A DNA stretch of 64,000 nucleotides from Mesorhizobium sp. M7A.F.Ca.US.008.03.1.1. GTDB taxonomy: Bacteria > Pseudomonadota > Alphaproteobacteria > Rhizobiales > Rhizobiaceae. Position 1 is the first letter of the stretch; every line of letters starts with the position of its first letter. Location of the stretch: NCBI RefSeq assembly GCF_003997495.1, contig NZ_RZRU01000009.1, forward strand, positions 186,001 through 250,000. The letters are read 5' to 3'. The position numbers and the translations under genes were made by a program. This document shows positions 63,300 through 64,000 of the stretch, one piece after another. The notes beneath the pieces were generated by a model. That model was not told where the DNA came from. It saw only the letters and a program-made list of their open reading frames with translations, and did not search any database.

Positions 63300-64000
63300 G
63301 CGGGCTCAACCCTGCTGATCCGGGCCGCCAGGTTTCGGGGAAGGGTGTTCAGTCCCTCCGCCGAAAGAAGGTCCTGGAATGCCTCTTCTGCCAAGAGCTG
63401 CCGCAGGGCATGGGTGACAAACAGCAGGCGGTTTCGCGTTGCATCCGCCTTCAGGACGAGAATGCGTTTCCTGTCCGTGTCCGCTTTGAAAGCCTTGATC
63501 AACGCTGACGCCGAAGGATTTTTCGCGCGTTCGGGCAGGAACGTTCCCAGGCCTTTTCCCCGCCTGCGGCGGTTCTCAATCAGGCGGCGCGCTATCACAA
63601 GCTTATGACCACGCAGCTGGTTCTTTTGATAGGCAAGCTGAAGAACAGCCTGGATCCCGGGCTCGTCGGCGCTGGAAATATCGACTGCTACCGACAGTGG
63701 GATCTGGCCGGAGTCGACTGCCCGCAGAAGACGCTGTTCGCCTTGCGACAGGAGGCGTGCAATCCCTCTGACATATTCGGTCGAAAGACCGATCTTTGCT
63801 GCGATGTCGGCGTCCGAATAGTCGCTTTCTTTCAGCCGACCGATATCGCGAAGAAGGTCATAAGCGGTGTGATACCGGCGAGCACAATTTTCGACCAACC
63901 CTTTGACCAGCGCCTCGGCCTTGGTGGCCTCTATCACAAACGCGGGAATCTCGGTCTGGCCAAGCAGCCTGAAGGCCTCGATCCGCCCCTGGCCGCAAAC
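63296..64000 (-). CDS. ParB/RepB-like DNA-binding protein 2 (5' end beyond window)
   Basis: At least 234 residues; the frame is open through the right edge. It begins in the window with VCGQGRIEAFRLLGQTEIPA (end of the ParB nuclease-like fold), then the HTH (DIAAKIGLSTEYVRGIARLL) and a C-terminal region (NRRRRGKGLGTFLPERAKN). Translationally coupled to the next ParB-like gene. Confidence 0.85.
   Translation of the reverse strand, partial: VCGQGRIEAFRLLGQTEIPAFVIEATKAEALVKGLVENCARRYHTAYDLLRDIGRLKESDYSDADIAAKIGLSTEYVRGIARLLSQGEQRLLRAVDSGQIPLSVAVDISSADEPGIQAVLQLAYQKNQLRGHKLVIARRLIENRRRRGKGLGTFLPERAKNPSASALIKAFKADTDRKRILVLKADATRNRLLFVTHALRQLLAEEAFQDLLSAEGLNTLPRNLAARISRVEPA

Overview
The window reads as chromosomal DNA of a rhizobial alphaproteobacterium, most likely Mesorhizobium or a close Phyllobacteriaceae relative. 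The reasons are a complete micro-oxic respiration (fix) block of rhizobial type, an NnrR-controlled nirK block, high GC, and several copies of small gene families (DUF768 and its partners) that I know mainly from Mesorhizobium. No rRNA or tRNA gene was seen.

Positions 1-35 kb are dense and well kept. fixJ (cut by the left edge) and fixL give oxygen sensing. A stress-protein/P-type ATPase operon, a DUF6455 protein and two CBS-BON paralogues follow, most behind FNR/FixK-type boxes (TTGAY-N4-RTCAA). From 8.2 to 14.7 kb lies a PepSY/two-component operon facing a flavin-based electron-transfer module (FMN-binding protein, ApbE flavin transferase, NqrB/RnfD-reductase fusion), with a cytochrome b561 and a VIT-family protein beside it. 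From 15.5 to 20.5 kb is a denitrification block (DUF1858 protein, nnrR, pseudoazurin, nnrS, nirV, nirK) marked by a second palindrome, TTGCG-N4-CGCAA, which I read as the NnrR site. From 20.9 to 32.7 kb come CBS-BON, fixSIHG, fixPQON, a hemerythrin-like protein, fnrN and hemN. A K+ channel, DUF779, aldehyde dehydrogenase and GAF/Fis regulator close this half. FixLJ and FnrN sense oxygen, FNR boxes turn on the cbb3 oxidase, its copper/assembly proteins and anaerobic haem synthesis, and NnrR adds nitrite reduction.

Positions 36-58 kb are different: sparse, full of small orphan genes, repeats and gene remains (XRE regulator, phage terminase, transposase, response-regulator, ferritin-like DUF892, ABC ATPase, autotransporter). 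A DUF768 / small beta-protein / zinc-ribbon module occurs three times in different states of decay. Many of the small genes and two candidate small RNAs with C-rich loops sit behind GGAAC-N16/17-(C/T/G)(G/C)TT sequences resembling EcfG/RpoE2 general-stress promoters. A 30-residue peptide gene at 49.1 kb looks like an orphan lasso-type RiPP precursor. Larger intact genes here are a GNAT acetyltransferase, an alpha/beta hydrolase, an SDR-DoxX fusion with a DUF2269 protein, a PHB-depolymerase-like esterase and SelO.

The right end has a large GGDEF/EAL protein and two ParB/RepB-like genes, the last cut by the right edge.
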